DNA from: JASHUC01 sp035523875
GTDB taxonomy: Bacteria > Pseudomonadota > Gammaproteobacteria > Steroidobacterales > Steroidobacteraceae
Reading direction: 5' to 3'
Assembly: GCA_035523875.1 (NCBI GenBank)
Contig: DATKPY010000011.1
Location: forward strand, 1 to 64,000
Length of the DNA: 64,000 nucleotides
A model generated the notes under the pieces. The model was not told the origin of the DNA, did no database searches, and worked only from the letters and a program-made list of their open reading frames with translations. Every line of letters begins with the position of its first letter. Positions within the stretch are counted from its first letter, which is position 1. Shown here one piece after another: positions 62,742 to 64,000 of this stretch. Made by a program: the position numbers and the translations under genes.

Positions 62742-63859
62742 CGGTGCGCCTCGGCGAGCGCGCGCCGCAGCATCGCCGCCTCGCTCTGCACGCTGTCCCG
62801 AGTGAGGTAACAGCCCTGCAAATGGCGCGGCTCGCGCGCCGAGCTGAATGCCGTGCGGCCGTGCAGGATCCGTTGGTTGTCGAACACGACGAGGCTGCCG
62901 CTCGGGATCGTCAGGGAGAGCTGCCATCGCGGCTCGCGCAGCAGCATCGCGAACTGCCGGTAAGCACGGTAGTAGGCTTCCGTCTCCGCCGCGGTGAGCC
63001 GCAGGGCCGCGATCGAGCGGTTGTTGTAATGGACCGCCGCCACCTCGCCCGCGCACGAGAGCTGGATCAACGGGCGCTCCGCGTAGAGCTCCACGTTGCG
63101 CGAGCGATAGTGAAAGGGTACCGCGGTCGCGGTGAGCCGCGCGAAGTCCTCGGGTGAGGTCACGCGCAGATGCTCGGCGATCGCGAACCCGTCGGCGAAC
63201 AGGCTCGCGCCACCTTCCGCAGAGGCGACGAGCGCGTGCAGCGCCTGAAAGCCGGGTACCGGGTCGCGGTACGGATTATCGGTGTGCAAGCCGAGACCGC
63301 GATCGGAGTAGGCCAAGTTCTCCGGCTGCGCCACCGAGCGCACGTCGAAGACCTGCCCATAGTTTGTCTCGAGCACGAAGCCCACGAGCGCCATCGCATC
63401 GAGAATCGCGCCCTCGCGTTCGGGGACGCCGCTCATGAAGGCGATGCCCTCGCGCCAGAGCCGCGTGAGCCACTCGAGTCTGGCGCGCGGCTCGGCGCGC
63501 AGCACCGCGAGACCCGACCATGCAAAGTCGCGGTGCGCATCGAGCGCCGCGCCCTCGAGCCAGCGCCGCACGGTGAGCTCGGGGCGCGCCGCGCGGCCTG
63601 GGCCGTGCGCCGCGAGCCATTCGAGTTCGAAGTAGGCGGGGCGGGACTCGCACTCCCACTCGATGCGGACGCGCTCACCCTCGAGCGCGGCGCGCAGGAT
63701 CCGCGGACGCTCGGGGAGATCCGCCACGTCGATCAGGCGCTGGCCGCTCGCCGACTCGCGGTCTTCGCGCGCATTGTCGCGCAGCCACAGACTCGCGAAC
63801 TGGAGTCGGCCGTCTTCTCCCTCGATCGTCAGACACTCAGGCGTCGATGAGACTTGCAT
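62738..63859 (-). CDS. Gamma-butyrobetaine hydroxylase-like 2-oxoglutarate oxygenase, TmpA-like
   Basis: 373 residues. The N-terminal GBBH-type domain has LQFASLWLRDNARE and SGQRLIDVADLP; the zinc Cys found in many GBBH proteins are replaced. The catalytic jelly roll has His192 and Asp194 (LGLHTDNPYRDPVPGFQ), the distal His333 in ILHGRTAFSS, and LVVFDNQR. ATG at 63859. It directly precedes the HD oxygenase. TmpA is a GBBH homologue that hydroxylates trimethylaminoethylphosphonate, so the two genes suggest a phosphonate-to-betaine route. Carnitine-type GBBH is the alternative. Confidence 0.84.
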   Translation of the reverse strand: MQVSSTPECLTIEGEDGRLQFASLWLRDNAREDRESASGQRLIDVADLPERPRILRAALEGERVRIEWECESRPAYFELEWLAAHGPGRAARPELTVRRWLEGAALDAHRDFAWSGLAVLRAEPRARLEWLTRLWREGIAFMSGVPEREGAILDAMALVGFVLETNYGQVFDVRSVAQPENLAYSDRGLGLHTDNPYRDPVPGFQALHALVASAEGGASLFADGFAIAEHLRVTSPEDFARLTATAVPFHYRSRNVELYAERPLIQLSCAGEVAAVHYNNRSIAALRLTAAETEAYYRAYRQFAMLLREPRWQLSLTIPSGSLVVFDNQRILHGRTAFSSAREPRHLQGCYLTRDSVQSEAAMLRRALAEAHR

Positions 63860-63872
63860 GGCGAGCTCCGGC

Positions 63873-64000
63873 TCAAGCGGCCGCGGTTGCCGCTGCCGCG
63901 GCGGCTCTCGCATTGAGATGATACAGATACCCCGCGCCGAGCGCCGCGAGGCCGCTTGCGGCCGCGAGCGCGAGGAACACGCCCGGCCAGCCGAATGCAA
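63873..64000 (-). CDS. C-terminal end of an MFS-type transporter, cut by window edge
   Basis: Minus-strand frame of 41 codons ending TGA (63873-63875). It reads AFGWPGVFLALAAASGLAA then LGAGYLYHLNARAA and an Ala-rich tail, which looks like the last membrane helix and cytoplasmic tail of a 12-helix transporter; a GWxGxF sequence before the final helix is common in the organophosphate antiporter branch. It is 13 bp upstream of the TmpA-like gene, so it probably imports the substrate of the pair. Family call is tentative because only the end is present. Confidence 0.55.
   Translation of the reverse strand, partial: AFGWPGVFLALAAASGLAALGAGYLYHLNARAAAAAATAAA

Overview
The window is about 64 kb of very GC-rich, gene-dense chromosome with no tRNA, rRNA, insertion sequence, phage or CRISPR array that I can see. 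Gene content points to a gammaproteobacterium in or near the Xanthomonadales/Nevskiales/Steroidobacterales. The signs are a TrpR-type regulator heading a his operon with fused hisIE and hisB, a SAM-I riboswitch before a MetX-type homoserine acyltransferase, a leucine attenuator before ilvC-leuACDB, the order fabD-fabG-acpP-fabF-pabB-pabC-mltG-tmk-holB-pilZ, and a GspG-to-N type II secretion cluster. This placement comes from gene content only; no phylogeny was run.

Layout. 1-7.5 kb: his operon on the minus strand (regulator, hisG, D, C, B, H, A, F, IE), with a 24-bp palindromic operator candidate upstream. 7.6-10.1 kb: plus-strand promoter, SAM-I riboswitch, metX, metB. 10.1-16.1 kb: minus-strand leu leader peptide, attenuator, ilvC, leuA, leuC, leuD, leuB. 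16.2-22.4 kb: a leucyl aminopeptidase, then tonB-exbB-exbD-exbD-TPR-peroxiredoxin. 22.4-30 kb: etfBA with an IclR regulator on the minus strand, divergent from an Opp-type ABC transporter and an alanine-type aminotransferase. 30-36.1 kb: an AddB-like nuclease and an AddA-like helicase. 36.3-39.5 kb: a membrane Ser/Thr kinase with TPR-like repeats, facing an ECF sigma factor. 39.6-45.7 kb: gspGHIJKLMN. 45.8-55.4 kb: a rhombosortase, fatty-acid synthesis genes, folate genes, mltG, tmk, holB and pilZ. 55.4-61.3 kb: a cNMP-binding/rhodanese fusion, a FadJ-type beta-oxidation enzyme, an EEP-family phosphohydrolase, a TIR-like protein, a conserved hypothetical protein and tatA. 61.4-64 kb: a HAD phosphatase and, on the minus strand, an MFS transporter end plus two non-heme iron oxygenases resembling TmpA and TmpB of phosphonate breakdown.

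How the parts work together. The first 16 kb holds three amino-acid pathways, each with a different control device visible in the DNA: a repressor-type palindrome (his), a riboswitch (met) and ribosome-mediated attenuation (ilv/leu). The T2SS cluster lies divergently beside a rhombosortase, a protease class that trims T2SS cargo. Within operons the genes very often overlap by a few bases (ATGA or GTGA junctions), which suggests translational coupling.

Most interesting points: a TmpA/TmpB-like pair with a transporter; a HisF that appears to start at ATT; the AddA-like helicase whose nuclease motif is degraded while its partner's is intact; the kinase/ECF-sigma pair; and a slippage-prone 9-bp repeat coding for polyserine inside GspJ.
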